Shown here: one piece after another, positions 17,190 to 25,241 of the stretch | Layout of the letters: each line of letters starts with the position of its first letter | How positions within the stretch are numbered: the stretch's first letter is position 1 | Origin: Flavobacterium phycosphaerae | GTDB taxonomy: Bacteria > Bacteroidota > Bacteroidia > Flavobacteriales > Flavobacteriaceae | Reading direction: 5' to 3' | Length of the DNA: 64,000 nt | Assembly (NCBI RefSeq): GCF_010119235.1 | Contig: NZ_JAAATZ010000001.1 | Location: 1,580,501 to 1,644,500, forward strand | Notes under the pieces: generated by a model | Told to the model about the DNA's origin: nothing | The model's input: only the letters and a program-made list of their open reading frames with translations | Databases searched by the model: none | Position numbers and translations under genes: made by a program

Positions 17190-17837
17190 ATGTCAGTAAG
17201 AATAGCCATAGTAGATGATAATATTTTTTTGCAAAAAGCGGTTGCCGAAAAATTGTCCTTTTTTGAGGATTTAGTGTTGAAATTTACCGCCGTTGACGGC
17301 AATGATTTACAGCAAAAATTAGAGAAAAATAAAAATATCGATTTGATCTTAATGGATATCGAAATGCCCGAATGCAACGGCATCGAAGCCACCAAAATCA
17401 TCAAAACCAAATACCCGCAAATCAAAATCATCATGCTGACCGTTTTTGATAACGATGAAAATATTTTCAATGCTATCAAAGCCGGAGCGGACGGTTATTT
17501 GCTAAAAGAAGTCAACCCGAAAGAGTTGCATCAAGGCATTCTAGAAACGTTAAATGGCGGTGCGGCTATGAATCCTTCGATAGCGTTAAAAACATTGAAA
17601 CTACTCAGAAATCCGGTTGATTTTGAACAAAAATGCGATGATGAAATTAAATTGACCACCAGAGAAGTAGAAGTTTTAGAGCAACTCAGCAAAGGGTTAA
17701 ATTACAACATCATTGCCGATAATCTTTTCCTGTCGCCTTCTACGGTTAGAAAACATATCGAAAATATTTATACCAAACTGCAAGTGCACAACAAACTGGA
17801 AGCCATTCAAAAAGCCAAAAACAACAATTTGATTTAA
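17190..17837 (+). CDS. NarL/LuxR-family response regulator
   Basis: A 215-residue protein. The receiver domain (about 1-120) has its phospho-acceptor Asp in LILMDIEMPECNG (about 53) and the conserved Lys in LLKEVNPKEL. The C-terminal LuxR HTH (about 150-210) has LTTREVEVLEQLSKGLN and SPSTVRKHIENIYTKL. It is coupled to the kinase gene (2-base gap). It is the natural candidate to bind the 7-2-7 palindromes at 7950, 11752 and 15208, whose geometry is that of NarL-type sites. Its stop codon overlaps the convergent rhodanese gene's stop through the shared TTTAAA. Confidence 0.94.
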   Translation: MSVRIAIVDDNIFLQKAVAEKLSFFEDLVLKFTAVDGNDLQQKLEKNKNIDLILMDIEMPECNGIEATKIIKTKYPQIKIIMLTVFDNDENIFNAIKAGADGYLLKEVNPKELHQGILETLNGGAAMNPSIALKTLKLLRNPVDFEQKCDDEIKLTTREVEVLEQLSKGLNYNIIADNLFLSPSTVRKHIENIYTKLQVHNKLEAIQKAKNNNLI

Positions 17838-18142
17838 AGCTTACTTTCCAAACTTTGCCAACCCCCGCCGTTCAATACTTCAATTCCATTGCTTTTCAGT
17901 AAAGAAGCTGCCTGAGCACTGCGCATTCCTGAACGACAACAAACAATTACCGGTTTGTTCCAATTTTTGATTTCGGTTATTTTTCTCGAAACCGTATCCA
18001 AAGGAATATTCTTCGAATCTTTAATATGTCCGCTTTGAAATTCTCCGATGGTTCTCACGTCAATGATGACGGCATTTCTGGATACAAATTCTTTAATATC
18101 CTTGCCCTTATTTCCCAATCCTAAAAAACTGAATAATCCCAT
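17834..18142 (-). CDS. Rhodanese-like domain protein
   Basis: A protein of about 102 residues from the ATG giving MGLFSFLGLG; an ATG six codons upstream is also possible. It is a single rhodanese domain with the active-site cysteine in VIVCCRSGMRSAQA (a CRSGMR loop) and a C-terminal NGGGWQSL. It is cytoplasmic, with no signal peptide. The likely role is sulfur transfer or redox handling of persulfides; the acceptor is unknown. It is convergent with the response regulator (overlapping stops) and divergent from the TetR gene. Confidence 0.9.
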   Translation of the reverse strand: MGLFSFLGLGNKGKDIKEFVSRNAVIIDVRTIGEFQSGHIKDSKNIPLDTVSRKITEIKNWNKPVIVCCRSGMRSAQAASLLKSNGIEVLNGGGWQSLESKL

Positions 18143-18218
18143 GATGTTATTTTTGGCCAAAGGTAAAGATACCCACAGACAATTGGCATGACAAAAGTCA
18201 CGAATTCAAAAATTACTG

Positions 18219-18226
18219 TATATTTG
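18219..18226 (+). promoter_or_regulatory. -7 promoter box for the TetR gene; predicted leaderless transcript
   Basis: TATATTTG matches TAnnTTTG and ends 7 bases before the ATG at 18234, so the transcript probably starts at or next to the start codon. Confidence 0.5.
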
Positions 18227-18233
18227 AAATCCT

Positions 18234-18809
18234 ATGAAGATTACCGATAGAAAAACCGAAATCATTACCGTGGCTGCCCAACTTTTCAAAGAGAAAGGCT
18301 ATAGCGCCGTAACCATGCGCGATATTGCCCAAGCCATGGATATCAAAGCCGCGAGCTTATACAATCACATCAAATCCAAACAGGAAATTCTGGTCTTAAT
18401 CATTATCGAAATTGCCGAAGAATTTACCACAACAATGAACGATGTGGTGCGTTCCGAAGAATCCACCATCCAAAAAATAGAAAGAATCATTCAGTTGCAT
18501 ATTGACATTACCTTGCGGGATGCCAACGCCTTGGCTTGCCTGAACAACGATTGGATGCATTTGTCTGATGCCGAATTGGCGTACTTCATCAAAATGCGAG
18601 AAGATTACGAAGAAAAATTTCAAACCATTATCAAAAAAGGAATTGCCGACGGCGAAATCAAAAACCTCAATTTGGAGGTGATTATTTTTTCCACACTTTC
18701 CACTTTACGTACGCTGTATCTGTGGTATGGCAAGAAAAAAAGCCCCGACCCGGCTGTGCTGAAATCCAATATGATTCAGGTACTGTTGTACGGAATTGTA
18801 ACGGGTTAA
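18234..18809 (+). CDS. TetR/AcrR family regulator, probable phenylacetate repressor
   Basis: A 191-residue TetR protein. The N-terminal HTH (about 8-55) has RKTEIITVAAQLFKEKGYSAVTMRDIAQ and KAASLYNHIKSK; the C-terminal ligand-binding domain is all-helical. It sits 115 bases upstream of paaE on the same strand, with an 8-4-8 palindrome on the predicted paa start site. By position it is a PaaR-type repressor that would release on phenylacetyl-CoA; that effector is inferred from the PaaR family, not seen. Its own -7 box ends 7 bases from the ATG, which suggests a leaderless mRNA. Confidence 0.88.
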   Translation: MKITDRKTEIITVAAQLFKEKGYSAVTMRDIAQAMDIKAASLYNHIKSKQEILVLIIIEIAEEFTTTMNDVVRSEESTIQKIERIIQLHIDITLRDANALACLNNDWMHLSDAELAYFIKMREDYEEKFQTIIKKGIADGEIKNLNLEVIIFSTLSTLRTLYLWYGKKKSPDPAVLKSNMIQVLLYGIVTG

Positions 18810-18873
18810 ATTATTGATAATCAATCGGTGTTAAATTTTCAAACGTTGTAGTACCATTTTAATAAATAATACT

Positions 18874-18907
18874 TAAATTTGCCTAGTAAACTAACAGTTG
18901 TTAGTTT
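18874..18907 (+). promoter_or_regulatory. paa operon promoter with TetR-type operator
   Basis: TAAATTTG (18874-18881) is a perfect -7 box. AAACTAAC-AGTT-GTTAGTTT (18888-18907) is a perfect 8-4-8 inverted repeat covering the predicted start site, the usual place for a repressor. The core CTAACAGTTGTTAG resembles the CNAACGNNCGTTNG pattern I recall for Thermus PaaR. Confidence 0.65.
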
Positions 18908-18924
18908 TATTTTAAATAAGATTT

Positions 18925-19995
18925 ATGGCAAAATTTCATAGCATCAAAGTCGCTGATATTTATAAAGAAACCAAAGACTGTTCGGTAATTACTTTCGATA
19001 TTCCAAAGGAATTGCAAGCCGAATTTCAATACAAACAAGGCCAACATTTAACGATGAGAGCCACCATTGACGGTAACGAAGTCAGAAGAAATTATTCGTT
19101 ATGCTCGTGTTCAATGGACAATAAATGGCAAGTAGCGGTAAAAAAAATCAACGGAGGGTTATTCTCCACTTTTGTTAATGACACTTTGAAAAAAGGGGAT
19201 TCGTTAGATATAATTCCGCCTCACGGAACCTTCTTTACCGAAACCTCAAGTCAGGCCAAAAACTATATCGCCTTTGCGGCCGGTAGCGGAATCACACCCA
19301 TTTTGTCTATCATCAAAACCCATTTAGCGGCCGAGCCCAACAGCACTTTTAAGCTGTTTTATTTAAATCGAACCGTAAAATCCATTATCTTTAAAGAAGA
19401 AATTGAACAGTTAAAAAATAAGTATTTCGGACGTTTCGAAATCTTTCATTTCTTAACCAAAGAGCACAGAAACATTGAGCTGTTGAACGGTCGTTTTACC
19501 AAAGAAAAAATACAACTGCTAACCGATAAAATCATCGATATTCCTTCAACCGACGAATGTTTCATCTGTGGTCCGGAAGAAATGATTTATCTACTGCGCG
19601 ACGAATTAACCGCCGCCGGTTTGCCCAAAGAAAAAATACATTTCGAGTTGTTCAACACCGGTATATCCGAAGAAGACAAACAACGAATAAACAAAATAGT
19701 AGAGAAAAAAGTCGAAGGAACCGAAGTCACTATTATCGATGGCGGAAAAGAATTTCATTTCACTATGGGTGAAGATTTTGACAACATTCTCGATGGCGCT
19801 TTAGCCGCCGGAGCCGATTTGCCGTTTGCCTGCAAAGGGGGCGTATGCAGTACCTGCCGTTGCAAAGTGGTAGACGGAACGGTAGAAATGAAACTCAACT
19901 ATTCGCTCGAAGAAGACGAATTGGCCAAGAATTATGTCCTGAGCTGTCAAGCCGTACCTACCTCCAAAAAAGTGGTAGTCGATTTCGGATTGTAA
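18925..19995 (+). CDS. paaE: Phenylacetyl-CoA epoxidase reductase subunit PaaE
   Basis: A 356-residue protein made of a ferredoxin-NADP reductase-like FAD domain (about 1-105, RRNYSLCS), an NAD(P) domain (about 110-230, AGSGITPILSIIK and CGPEEM), and a C-terminal plant-type 2Fe-2S domain (about 265-356) with the cluster cysteines in CKGGVCSTCRC and SCQA. It passes electrons from NADPH to the di-iron PaaA. It is the first gene after the operator. Repeat copy B starts 4 bases after its stop. Some genomes call this gene paaK; I use the E. coli name. Confidence 0.95.
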   Translation: MAKFHSIKVADIYKETKDCSVITFDIPKELQAEFQYKQGQHLTMRATIDGNEVRRNYSLCSCSMDNKWQVAVKKINGGLFSTFVNDTLKKGDSLDIIPPHGTFFTETSSQAKNYIAFAAGSGITPILSIIKTHLAAEPNSTFKLFYLNRTVKSIIFKEEIEQLKNKYFGRFEIFHFLTKEHRNIELLNGRFTKEKIQLLTDKIIDIPSTDECFICGPEEMIYLLRDELTAAGLPKEKIHFELFNTGISEEDKQRINKIVEKKVEGTEVTIIDGGKEFHFTMGEDFDNILDGALAAGADLPFACKGGVCSTCRCKVVDGTVEMKLNYSLEEDELAKNYVLSCQAVPTSKKVVVDFGL

Positions 19996-19998
19996 GCA

Positions 19999-20077
19999 GG
20001 AGCGAAGAGCTTGGGCCTTTTAGGAATCCATTTTCCCGCTGTCCGCGCTACACGGTAGCTCGCTCCCATTGGGGCTA
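19999..20077 (+). repeat. Dispersed intergenic structured repeat, copy B
   Basis: The best-preserved copy. The outer arms GGAGCGA and TCGCTCC pair, and the inner hairpin GCTAC-ACG-GTAGC is intact. It ends TTGGGGCTA and lies between paaE and paaA. Confidence 0.9.
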
Positions 20078-20147
20078 AAAAAGAAACAAAAGGAATCAAA
20101 ATAACTGTAAAGTAAAAGCGAATTACTAACGACTAATTACTAAAATT

Positions 20148-21104
20148 ATGTCAGAGAAAGAAATTAAAAACCTGGAAGAAATTTTCGAAGCCCGCATCGC
20201 CCGCGATGAAAAAATCGAACCCAAAGACTGGATGCCGGAAAAATACCGATTGACACACATCCGTCAAATTTCACAACATGCTCATTCCGAAATTGTCGGC
20301 ATGCTGCCTGAAGCCAATTGGATAACCAGAGCTCCTTCCTTGAGAAGAAAAGTAGCCCTCTTAGCCAAAATTCAAGACGAAGGCGGACACGGTTTGTACC
20401 TTTACAGCGCCGCCGAAACCCTCGGAATCTCAAGAGAACAATTATACGAACAACTACACACCGGGGTGGCAAAATATTCCAGTATTTTCAATTACCCAAC
20501 GGTAACTTGGGCCGATATGGGTGCTGTAGGTTGGTTGGTTGATGGCGCCGCGATTATCAATCAGGTAGCGTTAATGGGAACCTCTTACGGACCTTATTCT
20601 CGCGCTATGGTTCGCATCTGTAAAGAAGAAAGTTTTCACCAACGTCAAGGCTACGAAATTCTGTTAACGCTTTGCAACGGAACTCCCGAACAAAAAGCCA
20701 TGGCTCAGGATGCTTTAAACCGCTGGTGGTGGCCGTCTTTAATGATGTTTGGTCCTATTGATGCCGAATCTCCAAACACCGAGCAATCGGTAAAATGGAA
20801 ATTAAAACGTAAAACGAACGATGAGTTGCGTCAACAATTCATTGACCAAACCGTACCGCAAGCCAATATCTTAGGACTAACCATACCCGATGATAAACTA
20901 AAATGGAATGAGGAAAAGAAACGTTACGATTGGGGCGATATCGATTGGAAAGAGTTTTGGCAGGTGGTAAAAGGACACGGACCCTGCAACAAACAGCGTT
21001 TAGCTGCAAGGAAAGACGCTTGGGATAATGGGGCTTGGGTTAGAGATGCCGCTATGGCTTACGCCGAAAAACAAGCAAATCAAGAAGAAAAGAAAGCAAT
21101 ATAA
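20148..21104 (+). CDS. paaA: Phenylacetyl-CoA 1,2-epoxidase catalytic subunit PaaA
   Basis: A 318-residue ferritin-like di-iron oxygenase subunit, close to the usual length of about 310. The metal-binding helices include EDGGHG-type [15 protein letters not shown] (Glu and His ligands, about 80-95) and [15 protein letters not shown] (ExxH, about 160-172). It epoxidises the ring of phenylacetyl-CoA. Repeat copy B and an AT-rich stretch (20077-20147) separate it from paaE; paaB follows after 57 bases. No anomalies. Confidence 0.97.
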   Translation: MSEKEIKNLEEIFEARIARDEKIEPKDWMPEKYRLTHIRQISQHAHSEIVGMLPEANWITRAPSLRRKVALLAKIQDEGGHGLYLYSAAETLGISREQLYEQLHTGVAKYSSIFNYPTVTWADMGAVGWLVDGAAIINQVALMGTSYGPYSRAMVRICKEESFHQRQGYEILLTLCNGTPEQKAMAQDALNRWWWPSLMMFGPIDAESPNTEQSVKWKLKRKTNDELRQQFIDQTVPQANILGLTIPDDKLKWNEEKKRYDWGDIDWKEFWQVVKGHGPCNKQRLAARKDAWDNGAWVRDAAMAYAEKQANQEEKKAI

Positions 21105-21161
21105 TCAGTTACGAATTATGAACTGTTTTAATTCATAATTCTTAATTTAAAATTCATAATT

Positions 21162-21443
21162 ATGAAAAACTGGCCACTTTGGGAAGTATTTATAAGAAGT
21201 AAAAACGGATTAGAGCACCGTCACTGCGGTTCGCTTCACGCCAGCGATGCCACTATGGCACTGGAAAATGCCCGTGATGTATATACCCGTCGCATGGAAG
21301 GGGTAAGTATTTGGGTGGTACCATCCAATCAAATCACCGCTTCCAATCCGGAAAACAACGGAGAAACATTTGAACCGGCCATGGACAAAGCCTATCGTCA
21401 TCCAACTTTTTACGAACTGCCTGACGAACTAAAACACATGTAA
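21162..21443 (+). CDS. paaB: Phenylacetyl-CoA epoxidase subunit PaaB
   Basis: A 93-residue subunit of normal length with the family blocks WPLWEVFIRSKNGLEHRHCGSLHA and DATMALENARDVYTRR. It is required for the PaaABCE complex and links the PaaAC heterodimers. The next gene begins 1 base after its stop, so translation is probably coupled. The 57-base gap before it holds AATTATGAA/TTCATAATT (9-bp arms) of the AT-rich 'AATTCATAATTC' repeat type. Confidence 0.96.
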   Translation: MKNWPLWEVFIRSKNGLEHRHCGSLHASDATMALENARDVYTRRMEGVSIWVVPSNQITASNPENNGETFEPAMDKAYRHPTFYELPDELKHM

Positions 21444-21444
21444 G

Positions 21445-22197
21445 ATGAAAGAAAAACTGATTCAATACATTTACGGAATTGCAGATAACTCCCTGATTTT
21501 AGGGCAGCGTTTGGGGGAGTTGTGCGGCCATGGTCCCAGCTTGGAAACCGATATTGCTTTGACTAATATTTCTCTCGATTTATTGGGACAAGTCAGAAGT
21601 TATTACCAGTATGTAGCCAAATTGCAAGGCGGCGAAGCTACCGAAGATACTGTAGCTTTTCTGCGCATTGAAAGAGAGTATAAAAATGTACTTTTAGTCG
21701 AACAACCTAATATTGATTTTGGCTACTCCATTGCCAAACAGTTTTTGTTTGATGTCTTCCATTTGGCCTTATTAGAAGAATTGCAAAACAGTAAAGACGA
21801 AACACTTTCAGCTATTGCCAAAAAAAGCATCAAAGAAGTTTTGTACCACACCCGTTTCTCTTCCGATTGGATCAGAAGATTAGGCGACGGTACAGAAGAA
21901 AGTCACAACCGAATCCAGACCGCTATCAACGATTTATGGATTTTTACCGATGAGCTATTCCACCAAACTGAGGTCGATAAAGCCATGGTTGCTGAAGAAA
22001 TAGGCGTTGATGTGACCCTTTTAAAAGCCAATTATTATCAAAAAGTAAATGCTGTTTTAGAAGAGTCAACTTTACAAGTGCCGGCGATTGAATATTTTCA
22101 AAAAGGAGGAAAAGAAGGAATACACAGTGAACACATGGGGTATTTGTTAGCTGATTTACAATACATGCAACGCACCTATCCCAACATGACTTGGTAA
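21445..22197 (+). CDS. paaC: Phenylacetyl-CoA epoxidase structural subunit PaaC
   Basis: A 250-residue ferritin-like subunit paralogous to PaaA. Conserved blocks are DNSLILGQRLGELCGHGP, DIALTNISLDLLGQVR, LLVEQPNIDFGYSIAKQ and KEVLYHTRFSSDWI. It pairs with PaaA as the non-catalytic partner. The gaps to paaB and paaD are each 1 base, so B-C-D are tightly coupled. Length matches E. coli PaaC. Confidence 0.96.
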   Translation: MKEKLIQYIYGIADNSLILGQRLGELCGHGPSLETDIALTNISLDLLGQVRSYYQYVAKLQGGEATEDTVAFLRIEREYKNVLLVEQPNIDFGYSIAKQFLFDVFHLALLEELQNSKDETLSAIAKKSIKEVLYHTRFSSDWIRRLGDGTEESHNRIQTAINDLWIFTDELFHQTEVDKAMVAEEIGVDVTLLKANYYQKVNAVLEESTLQVPAIEYFQKGGKEGIHSEHMGYLLADLQYMQRTYPNMTW

Positions 22198-22198
22198 A

Positions 22199-22699
22199 AT
22201 GACAACAGCCGAACTTCATATTGACCAATCATTGTTCGAAATTTTGGAAACGGTTTCCGATCCGGAAATTCCGGTTCTGTCGATTATGGAAATGGGCGTA
22301 GTGCGTTCAGCAAAAATAGCAAATGGCCTAGTTGAGGTGGAAATTACACCAACCTACAGCGGTTGCCCAGCCATGGACGTGATTGGAGATGATATCAAAA
22401 GCGCCTTCAAAGCAAAAGGTTACGAAGCCAAAGTAGATTTAGTCCTTTCACCGGCTTGGACCACCGATTGGATTACACCTAAAGGCAGAGCGGCCTTAGA
22501 AAAATACGGGATTGCTTCCCCGTTAACTGCTGAAGCAGACAAAGAAGCATTATTGGGAAATAAAAAAGTAGTAAAGTGCCCGCAGTGTGGATCATTGAAT
22601 ACAAAAGTAATAAGCCAGTTTGGGTCAACCGCCTGCAAAGCTTTGTTTCAATGTGAAGACTGTCAGGAACCATTTGACTACTTCAAATGTTTAAAATAA
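22199..22699 (+). CDS. paaD: PaaD, MIP18-like assembly factor of the epoxidase
   Basis: A 166-residue protein. The N-terminal MIP18/DUF59 domain has SDPEIPVLSIMEMG and TYSGCPAMDVI. A C-terminal zinc-ribbon-like tail has CPQCGSLNTK and FQCEDCQEPFDYFKC. It is needed for assembly or iron-sulfur maturation of the PaaABCE system. It starts 1 base after paaC. A small hairpin (AACCTATAAAGT with ACTTGTAGGTT) lies in the 62-base gap before the next gene. Confidence 0.95.
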   Translation: MTTAELHIDQSLFEILETVSDPEIPVLSIMEMGVVRSAKIANGLVEVEITPTYSGCPAMDVIGDDIKSAFKAKGYEAKVDLVLSPAWTTDWITPKGRAALEKYGIASPLTAEADKEALLGNKKVVKCPQCGSLNTKVISQFGSTACKALFQCEDCQEPFDYFKCLK

Positions 22700-22761
22700 A
22701 TAACCTATAAAGTATTCAATCCTGAACATTCGGGACTTGTAGGTTTCAATTAAAATAAGGT

Positions 22762-23547
22762 ATGAGCAACAATTCAATTGAAATAAAAATTGATAACAAT
22801 ATCGCGTGGATTTATCTTAACCGCCCCGATGTGTTTAACAGTTTCAATCGTGAAATGGCTTTGTCGTTACAAGCTAAGTTAGACGACTGTGCTGTTGATC
22901 GTAATGTTCGCGCCATAGTAATCACCGGAAACGGAAAAGCATTTTGTGCCGGGCAAGACTTAAAAGAAGTCACCACACCGGAATTAAACCCGGGCTTCCG
23001 AAAAATCTTGGAAGAACATTATAATCCCATCATTCAAAAAATTAGAACCATTGAAAAGCCAATCATTGCTGCTGTCAATGGAGTAGCTGCAGGAGCAGGA
23101 GCCAATATCGCTTTGGCCTGTGATATCGTAGTAGCTACAGAACATGCCAGTTTTATTCAGGCGTTCAGCAAAATTGGTTTGGTGCCGGATAGTGGCGGAA
23201 CATTTTTTCTGCCAAGATTAATCGGTTTCCAAAGAGCCTCAGCTTTGATGATGTTGGGCGATAAAGTAAGTGCTGCTCAAGCCTTGGTCATGGGAATGAT
23301 TTACAAAGAATATCCAACGGCCACCTTTGAAGAAGAAGTACAAGCTTTAGCCGAAACTTTAGCTGCCATGCCAACCAAAGCAATTGGTTTGACCAAACGA
23401 TTATTGAATCAGTCCATTAACAATTCGTTGGAACAACAGTTGACACTAGAAAGCGATTTACAAATTGAAGCCAGTTCATCCTACGATTATAACGAGGGCG
23501 TTACTGCTTTTGTAGAAAAGAGAAAACCCGAATTTAAAGGCGAATAG
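22762..23547 (+). CDS. paaG: Enoyl-CoA hydratase/isomerase, PaaG type
   Basis: A 261-residue crotonase. The oxyanion-hole blocks are present: CAGQDLKEV (about 66-74) and AAGAGANIALACDIV (about 111-125). The acidic catalytic position lies in GLVPDSGGTFFLPRLIG, the block typical of PaaG. PaaG isomerises the ring epoxide of phenylacetyl-CoA to the oxepin-CoA. It is 1 base upstream of paaH. The second crotonase at 29120 is the likelier PaaF; the two assignments rest on this block and on gene order. Confidence 0.88.
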   Translation: MSNNSIEIKIDNNIAWIYLNRPDVFNSFNREMALSLQAKLDDCAVDRNVRAIVITGNGKAFCAGQDLKEVTTPELNPGFRKILEEHYNPIIQKIRTIEKPIIAAVNGVAAGAGANIALACDIVVATEHASFIQAFSKIGLVPDSGGTFFLPRLIGFQRASALMMLGDKVSAAQALVMGMIYKEYPTATFEEEVQALAETLAAMPTKAIGLTKRLLNQSINNSLEQQLTLESDLQIEASSSYDYNEGVTAFVEKRKPEFKGE

Positions 23548-23548
23548 T

Positions 23549-24697
23549 ATGAAAGTAGCAGTAATAGGTTCGGGAACTATGGGAAGTGGCATTGCGCAAG
23601 TAGCGGCCACAGCCGGTTGCGATGTGAAAATTTACGATACCAATCAGGAAGCATTGGCCAAAAGCAAAACTGCTTTAGAAAACACGCTGTCCAAATTGGT
23701 GGAAAAAGAAAAAATCACCGACAGCGAAAAATTCCGAATCATCAGTAATATTTCCTATGCTCATGCCTTGGGCGATTTGTCGCATTCGGATTTGGTTATT
23801 GAAGCCATTGTGGAAAATGCCGAAATCAAAAGAAAATTATTCTCAGAATTAGAAAACTACGTTTCACCAGAAACGATATTAGCCTCAAATACCTCCTCAT
23901 TATCAATAGCTTTCATAGCGGCTTCCTGTCAAAAACCGGAACGCGTTATCGGAATTCACTTTTTTAATCCGGCTCCCTTAATGCAATTGGTCGAAGTAAT
24001 TCCGGCCGTGCAAACCAGCGAAGCCGTATTAGAGTCTACAGTAAAAACAATAACTGATTGGAAGAAAGTAGTAGCCGTAGTAAAAGACACGCCGGGCTTT
24101 ATCGTAAATCGTTTGGCACGCCCGTTTTACAGCGAAAGTTTGCGAATATACGAAGAAGGCGTAGCTGATTTTGCCACTATCGATTGGGCTTTGAAAACCA
24201 TCGGTGCTTTCCGCATGGGACCTTTCGAACTTATGGATTTTATTGGAAACGATGTCAATTATACCGTAACCGAAAGTGTGTTTACGTCATTCTATTTCGA
24301 CCCGAGATACAAACCCTCTTTCACCCAAAAACGTTTAGCAGAAGCTGGTTTCTTCGGAAGAAAATCAGGAAGAGGATTTTATAATTACAATACCGAATTG
24401 CCAAAACCTACCCAAGATTTGACTTTGGCCAAAAGCATATTCGACAGAGTTATTGTTATGCTGGTCAACGAAGCGGCCGAAGCTTTATTTTTAAACATCG
24501 CCTCAGCCAGAGATATCGACAATGCCATGACCAAAGGAGTAAATTACCCAAAAGGATTACTCGCTTGGGCTGACGAACTCGGAATCAAGTGGTGTGTAGA
24601 AAAATTAGACGAATTGTATAACGAATACCACGAAGACCGGTACCGTTGCAGTGCGTTGTTAAGAAGAATGAGCGCCTCCAATAAAACCTTTTTCTAA
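23549..24697 (+). CDS. paaH: 3-hydroxyacyl-CoA dehydrogenase PaaH
   Basis: A 382-residue protein with an N-terminal Rossmann domain (VAVIGSGTMGSGIAQVAA, residues 3-20) and the catalytic HFFNPAPLMQLVEVI block. Two C-terminal HCDH domains follow (GFIVNRLARPFY..., and NEAAEALFLNIASARDIDNAMTKG). It oxidises 3-hydroxyadipyl-CoA to 3-oxoadipyl-CoA with NAD. It is shorter than E. coli PaaH (about 475 residues) but retains all three parts. It is coupled with paaG and paaI by 1-base gaps. Confidence 0.94.
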   Translation: MKVAVIGSGTMGSGIAQVAATAGCDVKIYDTNQEALAKSKTALENTLSKLVEKEKITDSEKFRIISNISYAHALGDLSHSDLVIEAIVENAEIKRKLFSELENYVSPETILASNTSSLSIAFIAASCQKPERVIGIHFFNPAPLMQLVEVIPAVQTSEAVLESTVKTITDWKKVVAVVKDTPGFIVNRLARPFYSESLRIYEEGVADFATIDWALKTIGAFRMGPFELMDFIGNDVNYTVTESVFTSFYFDPRYKPSFTQKRLAEAGFFGRKSGRGFYNYNTELPKPTQDLTLAKSIFDRVIVMLVNEAAEALFLNIASARDIDNAMTKGVNYPKGLLAWADELGIKWCVEKLDELYNEYHEDRYRCSALLRRMSASNKTFF

Positions 24698-24698
24698 G

Positions 24699-25106
24699 AT
24701 GGAAGGAACCAAAATCCCATACAAAATGTTAAGCCAAGATGCCTACAGCCAATGGCTGGGTATCGAAATTCTCGAGTGTGAAATCGGGCGTTGCAAAGTA
24801 GGCATGACCGTACGAAAAGAAATGCTCAACAGCATGTATAAAGCCCACGGCGGAATTACTTATTCGTTAGCCGACACGGCATTCGGGTTTGCGGCCAACA
24901 CGCACGGCAGGTTTGCGGTTTCCATCGAAACCTCCATCAACCATATCGAAGCGGTTAGTGAAGGCGATTATTTAACAGCTGAATCCGTCATAGAAAAAGT
25001 AAACAACAAATTAGGATTCAATATCATCGAAGTTAAACGCGGTAACGAAATGGTGGCCTTGTTCAAAGGCGTGGTGTATCGCACTCAAAAAGAATGGGAA
25101 GAATAG
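24699..25106 (+). CDS. paaI: Hydroxyphenylacetyl-CoA thioesterase PaaI
   Basis: A 135-residue hot-dog fold thioesterase with the PaaI active-site block AHGGITYSLADTAFGFAAN, including the catalytic Asp of LADTAF (about residue 60). It salvages CoA from dead-end ring-hydroxylated phenylacetyl-CoA. It starts 1 base after paaH. Its TAG stop codon overlaps the first bases of repeat copy C. Confidence 0.94.
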   Translation: MEGTKIPYKMLSQDAYSQWLGIEILECEIGRCKVGMTVRKEMLNSMYKAHGGITYSLADTAFGFAANTHGRFAVSIETSINHIEAVSEGDYLTAESVIEKVNNKLGFNIIEVKRGNEMVALFKGVVYRTQKEWEE

Positions 25107-25185
25107 GAGCGGAAGGCTTGGGCAGTTTCAGTAATGGTAATTCCCGCTGTCCTCGCTACACGGTAGCTCGCTCCCATCGGGGCTA
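25106..25185 (+). repeat. Dispersed intergenic structured repeat, copy C
   Basis: Begins GGAGCGGAAGGC inside the paaI stop codon and holds the intact GCTAC-ACG-GTAGC hairpin, GCTCGCTCC and ATCGGGGCTA. It lies between paaI and paaJ. Confidence 0.9.
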
Positions 25186-25241
25186 AAAAGCCAACGAATT
25201 GAAATAATAAACAAAGTGATTCAGTCACAATAAAAATACAA

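Noticed and set aside
17834..17837. Overlap of regulator and rhodanese genes as a sign of antisense control
   Set aside because: The overlap is only the shared TTTAAA of two stop codons in convergent genes.
20041..20077. Hairpin GCTAC-ACG-GTAGC with flanking arms considered as a tRNA or part of one
   Set aside because: No anticodon arm, no T-loop GTTCGA, no acceptor stem; it recurs as part of the intergenic repeat.
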